From assembly GCA_947501695.1 (NCBI GenBank), contig CANMWO010000001.1, forward strand, positions 992,001 through 1,056,000: a stretch of DNA of 64,000 bases. Direction: 5' to 3'. Source of the DNA: an uncultured Sphingomonadaceae bacterium (GTDB taxonomy: Bacteria > Pseudomonadota > Alphaproteobacteria > Sphingomonadales > Sphingomonadaceae). The notes under the pieces were generated by a model. The model was not told the DNA's origin and did no database searches. It was given only the letters and a program-made list of their open reading frames with translations. The number at the start of each line of letters is the position of its first letter. Positions within the stretch are counted from its first letter, which is position 1. Below are positions 47,250 through 56,243 of this stretch, piece after piece. A program made the translations under genes and the position numbers.

Positions 47250-49934
47250 ATGACTCAATATGTATATCGTTTCGGTGGTGGTATAGACGCCGACGGCGCG
47301 CCAACCGACAGCACCGAAGCCCGCAACCTTTTGGGCGGCAAGGGCGCTAATCTGGCCGAGATGGCCAATATCGGCCTGCCAGTGCCTCCCGGCTTTACGA
47401 TTTCCACCGAAATGTGCACCCGCTTCATGCAGGATAATGGGGCTTATCCCGACAGCCTGACCGGTGAAGTGGCGCAGGGCGTGGCGCATATTGAAGCGAT
47501 TACCGGTAAAAAATTCGGCGACGCGGCTGATCCGCTGCTCGTTTCCGTTCGGTCTGGCGCGCGCGCGTCGATGCCGGGCATGATGGATACCGTGCTTAAT
47601 CTCGGCCTGAACGATGAGACTGTGGAAGGCCTTGCTAAAACCTCTGGAGACGAGCGTTTTGCCTGGGACAGCTATCGCCGCTTCATTCAAATGTATTCGG
47701 ACGTGGTGCTGGAACTGGATCACGATGCTTTTGAGGAAGCGCTAGAAATAGCTAAAGAAGATAACGGTTTCTTCACCGATACTGAGATGGAGTCTCAGCA
47801 TTGGAAGGCGCTCGTGGCCGAATATAAGGGCCTTGTTGAAGAGCAATGGGGCAAGCCATTTCCTCAGGATGTGAATGACCAACTCTGGGGAGCGGTGAGC
47901 GCGGTTTTCGGCAGCTGGCAGGCAGATCGGGCCAAAGTCTATCGCCGCCTAAACGATATTCCCGCTGAATGGGGCACGGCCGTCAACGTGCAAGCGATGG
48001 TGTTTGGCAATATGGGCGAAACATCGGCAACCGGTGTGGCCTTTACCCGTAACCCATCCACTGGTGACAGCGCCTATTATGGCGAATGGCTGATCAATGC
48101 GCAGGGCGAAGATGTGGTGGCCGGTATCCGTACCCCGCAATATCTCTCAAAAGCCGCGCGTGAGGAAGCCAATGCCAAGCCGCTCTCCATGGAAGAGGCA
48201 ATGGCCGAGACCTATGGCGAGCTGACCAATGTGTTTGATCTGCTAGAGCGCCATTATCGCGACATGCAGGATATTGAGTTTACTGTAGAGCGCGGAAAAC
48301 TGTGGATGCTGCAAACCCGTTCTGGCAAGCGGACGGCCAAGGCGGCGCTGAAAATCGCCGTAGATATGGCGAATGACGGCCTGATTACCGAGGAAGAAGC
48401 GGTTGCGCGGGTCGATCCCATGGCTTTGGACCAGTTGCTCCATCCAACGCTAGATCCCGATGCCATGCGCGACGTGCTGACCACCGGTCTGCCTGCGTCG
48501 CCCGGGGCTGCTTGCGGAATTATCGTATTCGACTCCGATACGGCTGAACGCCGCACAGAAATGGGCGATGAGGTGATTTTGGTGCGGGTGGAAACCTCGC
48601 CAGAGGATATTCACGGCATGCACGCCGCCAAAGGCATTTTAACCGCACGTGGCGGTATGACGTCACATGCTGCGGTTGTGGCGCGCGGCATGGGGCGTCC
48701 CTGTGTGTCCGGCGCGGGCAGCCTGAGCATCAATAATGAGACAAAACTGCTAAAAATCGGGGATCGTGAGCTGAAAGAAGGCGATGTTTTGACCATCGAC
48801 GGAAGCAATGGTCAGGTTATGGCCGGGCGCGTGAAAACGATCCAACCAGAGCTGGTTGGTGATTTTGGCGTGTTGATGGAGTGGGCCGATAAAGTCCGCC
48901 GTCTGGGCGTTCGTACTAACGCGGAAACGCCTCAGGATTGCAGGGTTGCACGCGATTTTGGTGCAGAAGGCATTGGTCTTTGCCGGACCGAGCATATGTT
49001 CTTCGAAACCTCGCGAATTACGGCCGTCCGTCAGATGATCCTGGCGGCCAATGAAGCGGGCAGGCGGGAAGCGCTGGACAAGCTATTGCCCGAACAACGC
49101 GAGGATTTTCGCCAGATTTTCGAAGTGATGGTAGGCTTGCCGGTAACTATCCGCTTGCTTGACCCGCCATTACATGAATTTTTGCCACATCATCAGGCGG
49201 AATTTGAAGAAGTGGCCGCTGCGGCTGACGTTGGCGTGGAAACGTTGAAACAACGCGCCAATGAACTGCATGAGTTTAACCCGATGCTGGGTCATCGCGG
49301 ATGCCGTCTTGGCGTCACCTACCCTGAAATCTATGAAATGCAGGCGCGGGCAATTTTTGAAGCCGCCTGTGAAATCGCAGAAGCCAGCGGCGAAGCGCCT
49401 ATTCCAGAGGTAATGATCCCGCTCGTGGCCACCGCGCGCGAGCTAGAATTGATGAAAGACGCCGTCGACCGCATGGCCGAAGAAGTTTTCGCCGAGAAAG
49501 GCCGCCGGATTGAATATCTCGTTGGCACGATGATCGAATTACCACGCGCTGCTTTGATGGCCGGAAAAATTGCGAACCACGGCGAGTTTTTCAGCTTTGG
49601 AACCAATGACTTAACGCAAACTACATTGGGTGTGTCACGTGATGACGCCGGTCGTTTCCTGACCCAATATGTCGATAAAGGCATTTTCCCACGCGATCCG
49701 TTTGTCAGCCTCGATATTGAAGGCGTTGGCCAGTTAATTGAACTAGCGGCAGAACGGGGCAGGGCCACGCGACCAGACATTAAACTGGGCATTTGCGGCG
49801 AGCATGGTGGCGATCCTGCCTCCATTGCGTTCTGCGAAAAAACAGGCCTAGATTATGTTAGCGCGTCACCTTATCGTGTGCCCATCGCGCGACTGGCAGC
49901 AGCTCAAGCTGCGCTAGCGGAGCGGAAAAACTAG
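47250..49934 (+). CDS. ppdK: pyruvate, phosphate dikinase
   Basis: This 894-residue enzyme interconverts pyruvate plus ATP and phosphate with phosphoenolpyruvate. The N-terminal ATP-grasp domain begins with GGKGANLAEMANIGLPVPPGF. The swivelling domain has the phosphorylated His in GGMTSHAAVV, and the PEP-binding barrel holds GLCRTEHMFF, and the late CGEHGGDPASI with the catalytic Cys. Together with pckA it serves the PEP node. Length is normal. The gene ends CGG AAA AAC TAG, near a downstream ORF that has no start codon. Confidence 0.97.
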   Translation: MTQYVYRFGGGIDADGAPTDSTEARNLLGGKGANLAEMANIGLPVPPGFTISTEMCTRFMQDNGAYPDSLTGEVAQGVAHIEAITGKKFGDAADPLLVSVRSGARASMPGMMDTVLNLGLNDETVEGLAKTSGDERFAWDSYRRFIQMYSDVVLELDHDAFEEALEIAKEDNGFFTDTEMESQHWKALVAEYKGLVEEQWGKPFPQDVNDQLWGAVSAVFGSWQADRAKVYRRLNDIPAEWGTAVNVQAMVFGNMGETSATGVAFTRNPSTGDSAYYGEWLINAQGEDVVAGIRTPQYLSKAAREEANAKPLSMEEAMAETYGELTNVFDLLERHYRDMQDIEFTVERGKLWMLQTRSGKRTAKAALKIAVDMANDGLITEEEAVARVDPMALDQLLHPTLDPDAMRDVLTTGLPASPGAACGIIVFDSDTAERRTEMGDEVILVRVETSPEDIHGMHAAKGILTARGGMTSHAAVVARGMGRPCVSGAGSLSINNETKLLKIGDRELKEGDVLTIDGSNGQVMAGRVKTIQPELVGDFGVLMEWADKVRRLGVRTNAETPQDCRVARDFGAEGIGLCRTEHMFFETSRITAVRQMILAANEAGRREALDKLLPEQREDFRQIFEVMVGLPVTIRLLDPPLHEFLPHHQAEFEEVAAAADVGVETLKQRANELHEFNPMLGHRGCRLGVTYPEIYEMQARAIFEAACEIAEASGEAPIPEVMIPLVATARELELMKDAVDRMAEEVFAEKGRRIEYLVGTMIELPRAALMAGKIANHGEFFSFGTNDLTQTTLGVSRDDAGRFLTQYVDKGIFPRDPFVSLDIEGVGQLIELAAERGRATRPDIKLGICGEHGGDPASIAFCEKTGLDYVSASPYRVPIARLAAAQAALAERKN

Positions 49935-49948
49935 GGGGTAGGGCAGCA

Positions 49949-51319
49949 ATCCGGTACTGGCTAGCATTTTGCACAATCCTGTTTCTCGCTGTTTCGGGAG
50001 CAGCGGAAGCTAAGAAAGTTGCGCTTGTCGTCGGCAATTCCAACTATGCGAACACTAGCCCGCTAGCCAATCCAGTCAGTGACGCAAAGCTGATAGCTGC
50101 ATCCGCCAAACTGGCGGGTTTCGATGATGTTACGGTTGCGATTGACCTGTCGACCAGTGATTTTCAGCTTACGCTTCGCGACTTTCGTGCGAAAGCTAAT
50201 GGGGCGGATGTTGCAATGGTCTATTATGCCGGTCACGGCATTGAAGGACAGGGCAAGAACTGGCTGATACCGGTCAATGCGGAGCTTAAATCGAGCTTAG
50301 ACCTACCTTATGAGGCACTCAATTTGGATCGGGTGATGGAATCGCTCTCCGGCGCGCAGATGCGGATGGTTGTCCTAGATGCGTGTCGTAATAACCCCTT
50401 CGCAAGGTCATGGAAATCGGGCACGCGCGCCGTGAACCGCGGTCTGGCTGGCATTGAAGCCGATGATGTTCTGGTAATTTATGCCGCGGCGCCGGGCCAA
50501 ACCGCGATGGATGGTGATGGAGAAAACTCCCCCTTTGCCGCATCTTTCGCCAATCGCCTGCCTCAAGCAGGTCTGCCGGTGCAGCTACTCGGCGGTATGG
50601 TACGGGACGATGTTCTTATGGCGACTGGAGGTGAGCAGCGGCCCTTTGTTAGTGCTAGCATCACCGGAACGCCGGTTTATCTGGTCGACGCTGTTGCTGG
50701 TGACGATAGGCTGGTTCCTTTGCAAACGCCGGCGATTGCTGCGCTGGACGAGTCAGCCTTGGACGCGCTAGCTTGGCAGGGAGCAATGAAAGCCGATACG
50801 CCTACTGCTTATCGCAGCTATCTCGATCAATTCCCGGGTGGGAAATTCGCTAGTCTGGCTAGCGAGAATATCGCCAGCCAGTCAAATCCAGCAGATGCAG
50901 ATGGAATTGCGCAAAATCCAGCTGGATTGATCGATGCCGTGCTGCCCTACCGTTATGATGTCGCAGAAACAGAAGCGTTGCCGATCGATGGGATATGGAT
51001 GATTTCGTCAATTAAAAAACGCATCCGGATTAAAAAAGGACGGGCCTTTGCGCTTGATGGCTGGACCCATGCATTGATATTGAAGGTAATGCCGGATATG
51101 GTGGTTTTACGCGATTTCCAGCGTATAGCGCCTGGGGAATATGAAGCTGATGATTTGCCACTTGGATCCAAGGCAAAAATGACATTGCAGGCTGATGGAA
51201 ATCTAAAGGTCAGGAATAACATCTTTCCGATAGCGATTAAATATACCCTTATCAGAGAAACTTTAGACAGCGCAGAAGCAATGAACGATGAGCTGACTTT
51301 GCTGCCTTCAGAAAAATGA
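49949..51319 (+). CDS. caspase-like (peptidase C14) exported protein, non-canonical start
   Basis: The ORF track starts at 50216, but the reading frame runs upstream to 49862 and encodes a clean signal peptide (RYWLAFCTILFLAVSGAAEA) followed by KKVALVVGNSNYANTSPL, the first strand of a caspase p20 domain. Catalytic His is H96 in YYAGHG and Cys is C146 in LDACRNNPF (numbering from the Ile codon at 49949). No ATG, GTG or TTG occurs in frame before codon 90. An ATC at 49949 lies behind AGGG at good spacing, so I propose an ATC start. A SPOR-like or repeat-like stretch and a C-terminal domain follow. Confidence 0.75.
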   Translation: MRYWLAFCTILFLAVSGAAEAKKVALVVGNSNYANTSPLANPVSDAKLIAASAKLAGFDDVTVAIDLSTSDFQLTLRDFRAKANGADVAMVYYAGHGIEGQGKNWLIPVNAELKSSLDLPYEALNLDRVMESLSGAQMRMVVLDACRNNPFARSWKSGTRAVNRGLAGIEADDVLVIYAAAPGQTAMDGDGENSPFAASFANRLPQAGLPVQLLGGMVRDDVLMATGGEQRPFVSASITGTPVYLVDAVAGDDRLVPLQTPAIAALDESALDALAWQGAMKADTPTAYRSYLDQFPGGKFASLASENIASQSNPADADGIAQNPAGLIDAVLPYRYDVAETEALPIDGIWMISSIKKRIRIKKGRAFALDGWTHALILKVMPDMVVLRDFQRIAPGEYEADDLPLGSKAKMTLQADGNLKVRNNIFPIAIKYTLIRETLDSAEAMNDELTLLPSEK

Positions 51320-51372
51320 TAAAAACGGCTTGCCAGAGGGGGAATCTCCCCCTATCTGACAGCCTCTAATGC

Positions 51373-51449
51373 GCGCCCATAGCTCAGCTGGATAGAGTAC
51401 TTGACTACGAATCAAGGGGTCGGGAGTTCGAATCTTCCTGGGCGCGCCA
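51373..51449 (+). tRNA. tRNA-Arg (ACG)
   Basis: A complete cloverleaf is visible: acceptor GCGCCCA / TGGGCGC, D-arm AGCTCAGCTGGATAGAGT, anticodon stem CTTGA-CTACGAA-TCAAG with anticodon ACG, and T-arm CGGGAGTTCGAATCTTCCTG. CCA is encoded. A34 is normally edited to inosine by TadA so that it reads CGU, CGC and CGA. Confidence 0.95.
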
Positions 51450-51557
51450 CTTTCCTCACATTTTTTATCATACGGCCTTAGGTGCACTTGCGCTGCTGTG
51501 CGGTGAAGCCTAACTTATTGGCATTGTGTATCCATTTCACGTTTAAAGGATTGCCTG

Positions 51558-52178
51558 TTGGCTGACTATTCTGACACTTTTGAAGATGCTCTTGCTGCCC
51601 GTGAAGCTGCCAAAATTCCTGTGCCGGACGAGGTTCAGAATGCAGTTAAAACGCTGTTGCGCTGGTCTGGTGAGGATCCAGAACGGGAAGGCCTTCTTGA
51701 TACGCCCAAGCGCGTGGCGCGTGCATGGAAAGAATATTGTGAGGGATATCAGGAAAACCCTGCAATTCATCTCGCACGGACTTTCGAAGAAGTTGGCGGC
51801 TATGATGAACTGGTATTGCTCAAAGACATTCCGTTTCATTCCCATTGCGAGCATCATATGGCGCCGATAATCGGCAAGGCCAGTATCGCCTATATGCCAA
51901 CCGACAGGGTTGTCGGTATCTCCAAACTCGCCCGCGTGCTGCATGGTTTTTCGAGGCGCTTGCAAGTGCAGGAGCGGCTGACCGCGGAAGTGGCGGAATG
52001 TATCTGGGACAATTTAAAACCTCATGGCGTAGCCGTCGTGATCGAAGCCAGTCATAGCTGCATGACAGCGCGCGGTGTGCGTACTCCGGGTGTCGGCATG
52101 ACGACCAGTCGTTTGTTAGGCTGCTTCCTTGATGATGCGCGTAGCCGCAAGGAAGTGATGAGTTTGATGGGTTATTAA
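51558..52178 (+). CDS. folE: GTP cyclohydrolase I
   Basis: This 206-residue zinc enzyme makes dihydroneopterin triphosphate from GTP, the first step to folate and related pterins. The family block HSHCEHHMAPIIGKASIAYMP holds a zinc Cys and His residues, and SRRLQVQERLT follows. The C-terminus has EASHSCMTARGV with a second zinc Cys. The start is TTG at 51558 behind AAAGGA. It stands alone between tRNA-Arg and the Fe(II) oxygenase. Confidence 0.96.
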   Translation: MADYSDTFEDALAAREAAKIPVPDEVQNAVKTLLRWSGEDPEREGLLDTPKRVARAWKEYCEGYQENPAIHLARTFEEVGGYDELVLLKDIPFHSHCEHHMAPIIGKASIAYMPTDRVVGISKLARVLHGFSRRLQVQERLTAEVAECIWDNLKPHGVAVVIEASHSCMTARGVRTPGVGMTTSRLLGCFLDDARSRKEVMSLMGY

Positions 52179-52183
52179 GTCCC

Positions 52184-52840
52184 TTAATCCATCCACATGC
52201 GCATCAAATTATATTGTAACGCTTGCATGCGGGTATAGTTTTCATGCTTCATGTTCAAACCTTCTAAAGCCGCAACTTCATTCAGCTCATAAAGCAGGTT
52301 ACGTTTCATAACGTCAGAAACCTTGCTTTGAATGAAGGTGATCGCGACCATCCGTTCGCCGTCGGAAATCGCTTCGACTTCATGGAGAGTATGGGATGGA
52401 TAAACGATCGCGGTCCCGGCTAATCCTTTGAAGCGCATACTGGCTTCGCCTTGTGTGACGCGCAGCGCGCCGCCTTTATAATCATCTGGGTCGTTTAAAA
52501 ATATCGTACAACTGATATCCGACCGGAGCGGTCCATCCGGTAGTGGAATAATGGCGCTGTCAGCATGAAGGCCGTAATGCATTCCCGGTTGATAGCGAGT
52601 AATGAGAGGCGGGGCGACTTTCTCTGGGAAAGCGAAGTCGGTAAACTCAGGGTTAGACATCAACGCATCATAAAGAATTTTGGATGTCTTATTATAGGCG
52701 TCGAGATCGTGGAGCTGAAGATTGTTTTTCACTTTTGAATGGGGATTGCTGATTTTTCCATCAACAAATTGGCCGCTATTGGAGATTCTTTTGATTTCGT
52801 TCACTTGACTTTGATCTAGCAATTTGAGCTGTTTGAACAT
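52184..52840 (-). CDS. Fe(II)/2-oxoglutarate-dependent hydroxylase, PiuC/PKHD type
   Basis: This 218-residue protein matches the PKHD-type (PiuC) oxygenase family. The facial triad is H92 and D94 in GLHADSAI and H153 in TLHEVEAI; R163 in GERMVA is the likely 2-oxoglutarate ligand. Related proteins sit next to TonB-dependent iron receptors, but none is nearby here. The start overlaps the stop of the upstream sulfotransferase-like gene by 1 nt (TAATG), so the two probably act together. The substrate is unknown. Confidence 0.88.
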   Translation of the reverse strand: MFKQLKLLDQSQVNEIKRISNSGQFVDGKISNPHSKVKNNLQLHDLDAYNKTSKILYDALMSNPEFTDFAFPEKVAPPLITRYQPGMHYGLHADSAIIPLPDGPLRSDISCTIFLNDPDDYKGGALRVTQGEASMRFKGLAGTAIVYPSHTLHEVEAISDGERMVAITFIQSKVSDVMKRNLLYELNEVAALEGLNMKHENYTRMQALQYNLMRMWMD

Positions 52841-53889
52841 TATCTTCTCGTTTCAATCCATTGCATGGCTTCTGCCACCAGAGGGAAGTCACCTGCAATA
52901 TTTTCGGTCCATCTAATTGCCGCTGCAATATCGACTGCATTGTCTCGTGTTGCTTCTAGCAATAATTGCTGTCGCAAATTCGGACTATAGTCATGTTCTG
53001 GCGCTTTGGAATAGGAAGACATGATCGGGCCTGATAACAGCTCAGTTGTTTTTTGCGTCGATAGCTTGTGCGAGAAATGCCCAGCTGCTCTTGATAAGTA
53101 TTCTTCAGGATTAGAGAGAAATGATTCAAAATCCATCCATAATATATTGGTGGATGGCTTGTTCTTTTGCGCTCTGAAAAGCGTAACCAGTTCGCACAAC
53201 CAGCTCATCGCGACGCGCTGGGCAAGTGATAGCTCCCAAAGTCGGGCGGGTGCTTTACCGAGATGCTGGGTTAGTCGTTTTAATCGATTACCGGCCATCA
53301 TGTGCATCTCTTGCACCGAGGTTTCTCCGGCTAATATAGTCGGGATATAGCGATCAAGCGGAGCGTAAAGGAAAAGTGCATCTACCGGGCCGACCAATAA
53401 TTGGGGAGCTAGTTCGCTGACGAAGCTACTGGCTTTGATCATGACCTTTTGGTCGGGGTGAAACGATCGGGATAACCAGCGAACTGTCTCGTCAAGGCGG
53501 CGCTGATAGGTTTCCGGAGACCAAGGACTCTCTGGCTCGTCCTGGATCTGCGAGATTTCAGTTAAGGTCCGCAGCAATTGCGGTTCTCTTAGCGCCAATA
53601 CGGTGTCGATTTCCCCCAGTAACCTCGAAAGCAAAGTCGATCCCACATGACCGATGTGGAAAATATATTGTGGTGTTGGCCTATCCTCCAGAGTCAGTTC
53701 GGACAATTGAGACCAGGGTACCAATTGTCGCCGTAACTGCGGTGTGAAAATCCGTTGATCGAGAAAACTGGCCTTGCGATAATCGTCTTCGGTCAAATGC
53801 GACAACAGCACTTGGTCCGTCGGTAAATCGACCAGATGGGGCAGGAGCCGCGCATCCTGGGTGAACTGATTTTGCCAGCTATCGGTCAA
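52840..53889 (-). CDS. P-loop sulfotransferase-like protein
   Basis: This 349-residue protein contains FHIGHVGSTLLSRLLGE at about residues 77-93, which resembles the PAPS-binding P-loop of sulfotransferases. The remaining sequence is Leu-rich and helical, with no further motif I can name. The start is TTG at 53889 behind GAGGG, 5 bp away. It is paired with the Fe(II) oxygenase gene by a stop/start overlap. Sulfotransferase activity is an inference from one motif. Confidence 0.7.
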   Translation of the reverse strand: MTDSWQNQFTQDARLLPHLVDLPTDQVLLSHLTEDDYRKASFLDQRIFTPQLRRQLVPWSQLSELTLEDRPTPQYIFHIGHVGSTLLSRLLGEIDTVLALREPQLLRTLTEISQIQDEPESPWSPETYQRRLDETVRWLSRSFHPDQKVMIKASSFVSELAPQLLVGPVDALFLYAPLDRYIPTILAGETSVQEMHMMAGNRLKRLTQHLGKAPARLWELSLAQRVAMSWLCELVTLFRAQKNKPSTNILWMDFESFLSNPEEYLSRAAGHFSHKLSTQKTTELLSGPIMSSYSKAPEHDYSPNLRQQLLLEATRDNAVDIAAAIRWTENIAGDFPLVAEAMQWIETRR

Positions 53890-53908
53890 TATACCCTCAT
53901 ATAAACGA

Positions 53909-53960
53909 AAAAGCCCGGATTTGGATTGTTACCATGTAACGCACCAGCTCCGGGCTTTTC
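53909..53960 (-). terminator. terminator after rplI
   Basis: AAAAGCCCGGA and TCCGGGCTTTT pair over 11 bp, with an inner GTTACATGGTAAC hairpin. Read on the minus strand it ends in a run of T, closing the rpsF-rpsR-rplI operon. Confidence 0.75.
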
Positions 53961-53976
53961 AATCACTTGCGGACAA

Positions 53977-54627
53977 TCATTCTTTGTCTTCGGTGCTTTC
54001 TTCTGTTTCTTCAGCAGCTTCCTCGGAAGCCGCTTCTTCAGAAGCTTCTTCTTTGTCAGATGCTTCTTCTTCACCGTCATCTTCGCTTTCAGGCGCCAAA
54101 GCTGCAGCAGCCAATTCGGCCTGCTCATCTTCAAACATCTGGGCGATGACGTCGATGCCATCTTTCTGCAGTTCCGCTTCGTCATCAGAGCGGGCCACAT
54201 TGACCTGCACATTGACAGAAACTTCTGGGTGCAAACGGACGCGAACATCGAAAACACCAAGCGTTTTGATTGGTTTCTCGAGTATCACCATGCTTTTCTC
54301 AACCGTGGCACCATCGGCAGCCAGAGTTTCAACAATATCGCGAACCGAAACCGAACCGTAAAGCTGGCCGCTGGCAGAAGACGCACGGATCAAAACAATC
54401 TGTTTGCCATCAATACCGCCAGATGCTTTTTCCGCTTCTGAGCGTTTCGCTTCATTGTCTGATTCAATCTGCGCGCGATTGGCTTCGAAAACCTTCTTGT
54501 TGGCTTCGTTGGCGCGCAGGGCCTTTTTGTTGGGCAACAAGAAGTTACGGGCATAGCCGTTCTTCACAGTGACAACATCACCGATGCTGCCCAGTTTTTC
54601 GACTCGTTCGAGCAAAATAATATCCAT
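53977..54627 (-). CDS. rplI: 50S ribosomal protein bL9, acidic C-terminal tail
   Basis: This 216-residue protein has the bL9 N-terminal 23S rRNA-binding domain (MDIILLERVEKLGSIGDVV, NGYARNFLLP) and the C-terminal domain, then a tail of about 40 residues made almost only of E, A, S and D. Typical bL9 is near 150 residues, so the tail is added length. It is the last gene of the rpsF-rpsR-rplI operon. Confidence 0.96.
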   Translation of the reverse strand: MDIILLERVEKLGSIGDVVTVKNGYARNFLLPNKKALRANEANKKVFEANRAQIESDNEAKRSEAEKASGGIDGKQIVLIRASSASGQLYGSVSVRDIVETLAADGATVEKSMVILEKPIKTLGVFDVRVRLHPEVSVNVQVNVARSDDEAELQKDGIDVIAQMFEDEQAELAAAALAPESEDDGEEEASDKEEASEEAASEEAAEETEESTEDKE

Positions 54628-54638
54628 TGGTCTTGCTC

Positions 54639-54863
54639 CTATTTCACGAGATAAGGCAGCAGGCCGAGATGGCGAGCGCGTTTGATGGCTTTGGACAATT
54701 CGCGCTGCTTCTTAGCGGAAACTGCGGTGATACGACTAGGTACGATCTTGCCACGCTCGGAAATATATCCCTGCAGCATTTTCACATCTTTATAGTCAAT
54801 TGGTTGCGCGTTTTTGCCGGAAAAGGGGCAGCTTTTGCGGCGACGGAAAAATGGACGTCCCAT
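54639..54863 (-). CDS. rpsR: 30S ribosomal protein bS18
   Basis: This 74-residue small-subunit protein has [35 protein letters not shown] and ends in the basic [24 protein letters not shown] stretch. It pairs with S6 on 16S rRNA. It lies between rpsF and rplI at short spacing. Confidence 0.97.
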   Translation of the reverse strand: MGRPFFRRRKSCPFSGKNAQPIDYKDVKMLQGYISERGKIVPSRITAVSAKKQRELSKAIKRARHLGLLPYLVK

Positions 54864-54884
54864 GATTATTACTCCTTATCTAGC

Positions 54885-55268
54885 TTAACTATCGTCGCGG
54901 TCGCGACGAGGTGGGCGATCACCACCGCCACGGCGGGTGTCACGTTCAGGCTTACGCATCATGACTGATGGGCCTTCTTCATGCTCGTCCACGCGGATGG
55001 TGAGAAAACGGATAACGTCTTCATTGATACGGGTCTGACGCTCAAGTTCAGCAATTACGTTGGTTGGTGCGTCGAGACGCAGCATCACGTAATGCGCTTT
55101 GCGGTTTTTTTGAACCTTATAGGCCAGCGTACGCAGGCCCCAGGTTTCGGTCAAAACGACTTTGCCTTCATTGGCTTCAACAATTTTTGTAGCTTCCTGA
55201 GCGAGACTATCGACTTGAGATTGGCTCAAATCCTGACGCGCGAGGAAGACATGCTCATACATTGGCAT
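54885..55268 (-). CDS. rpsF: 30S ribosomal protein bS6
   Basis: This 127-residue protein starts [18 protein letters not shown], typical of S6, and ends in a basic and Arg-rich tail ([16 protein letters not shown]). The start is ATG at 55268 behind AAGGAA; the second ATG at 55262 is less well spaced. It is the first gene of the operon and its leader could carry S6:S18 feedback control. Confidence 0.96.
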   Translation of the reverse strand: MPMYEHVFLARQDLSQSQVDSLAQEATKIVEANEGKVVLTETWGLRTLAYKVQKNRKAHYVMLRLDAPTNVIAELERQTRINEDVIRFLTIRVDEHEEGPSVMMRKPERDTRRGGGDRPPRRDRDDS

Positions 55269-55785
55269 GCAGTATTTCCTTCATATTACCGATCGCTGAC
55301 GCCGCACCATGCAGACACGCCCCTCCGGCTTTCTTTGTTTTTCCAGGTGATTCGAACAGTCGAATAAAGCGGAAGCGGCGTCCATGGCGGATTTGCGGGA
55401 GGAATGCAAGTGTTGTGGTGGGAGTCTTTATAGAATCTCAAGTGCTGAGCGACGACATGCGTCGCCTTGGCTACGCGCCATATATGATAGGCTCGCTTAT
55501 TCGAGGAAAGCCAAACAGGCGGATGTCCGCGCCAAGGTTTCCAGTAACACCACTTGCTTATCCGGCGACCAGCAATACCCCGATATTTTTCGGCGTCATT
55601 TTTTGAATTTTTGCAAAATTGGAAATATCTCAGTTGCATTTTGCAAAGCAATCGCATTCCGCAAATTTTATTCCTGATGCCTATCACGCGGTTAACTCAA
55701 TAACTCCCCGATATTCATCGAAAAAAATATTCTGGCATTGAAGTTGCTCAGAAGCAGTAACCTTAATTGACTGGAGAAAAAAGCA
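55269..55785. other. 517-bp region between rpsF and the orphan putative DNA-binding gene
   Basis: This gap should contain the divergent rpsF promoter and leader near 55269-55400 and, further right, the promoter of the orphan gene. The right half is AT-rich and holds palindromes based on TTTGCAAA. Two overlapping ORFs from the track (55286-55687 minus, 55384-55677 plus) have no recognisable features, and I treat them as chance. Confidence 0.6.
55609..55646. promoter_or_regulatory. candidate operator, TTTGCAAA palindromes
   Basis: TTTTGCAAAA at 55609-55618 is a perfect palindrome, and TTGCA-TTT-TGCAA at 55634-55646 is a perfect inverted repeat; a further GCAAATTTT lies at about 55661. They sit about 140-180 bp upstream of the orphan putative DNA-binding gene, so autoregulation is possible. 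Confidence 0.4.
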
Positions 55786-56085
55786 ATGCCAAACACATAT
55801 TTTTCTAACAATTTCAGCACCATTGAGGAGAGTAGTGTTACAAAGCGCTACAAGTACAAGATTGGCAATGAGGTTCTAGACCGTATTAAAGCGGAAAAAA
55901 TGAGGACGGGAACGGGGGCAAGGGGGCTGTTGCACGCAATGCATCACATTTACCCGCCTGAGCTATCCGGCGATATGATCAATAATTGGATATCGGGCCG
56001 GACCAAAAAGGCATATTGGGAACATGTGAATTGGGTATTGGAACGATATGCAATTTTGCCAACAAAGCATCGGAAAACCACTTGA
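55786..56085 (+). CDS. orphan putative DNA-binding protein
   Basis: This 99-residue basic protein has no signal peptide. The middle (RIKAEKMRTGTGARGLLHAM) and the segment LSGDMINNWISGRTKKAYWEHVNWVLERY look like an HTH-style module: a turn followed by a basic recognition-like helix, similar in shape to phage-type or XRE-like regulators. A good GGAG site precedes the ATG. No neighbour gives context, as it lies alone between ribosomal and acyl-CoA dehydrogenase genes. Function is inferred weakly. Confidence 0.55.
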   Translation: MPNTYFSNNFSTIEESSVTKRYKYKIGNEVLDRIKAEKMRTGTGARGLLHAMHHIYPPELSGDMINNWISGRTKKAYWEHVNWVLERYAILPTKHRKTT

Positions 56086-56243
56086 GTAGCTTGCACGATA
56101 TCACTGAGAATGCCGGGTCGCCTGTCTTAAAGTTCAGCCTATAAAATATAGAACTAGATATTTAGGATAAGCAATCGATCACTTCTTACCACGCCTTGGA
56201 TTAAATAATGTAAGCTTTTGCACCCATAGCGGACACTAATGCT

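Noticed and set aside
55286-55687. Overlapping minus ORF (133 aa) and plus ORF (97 aa) between rpsF and the orphan gene
   Set aside because: They overlap each other and have no ribosome site or domain I can support; the region is probably regulatory.
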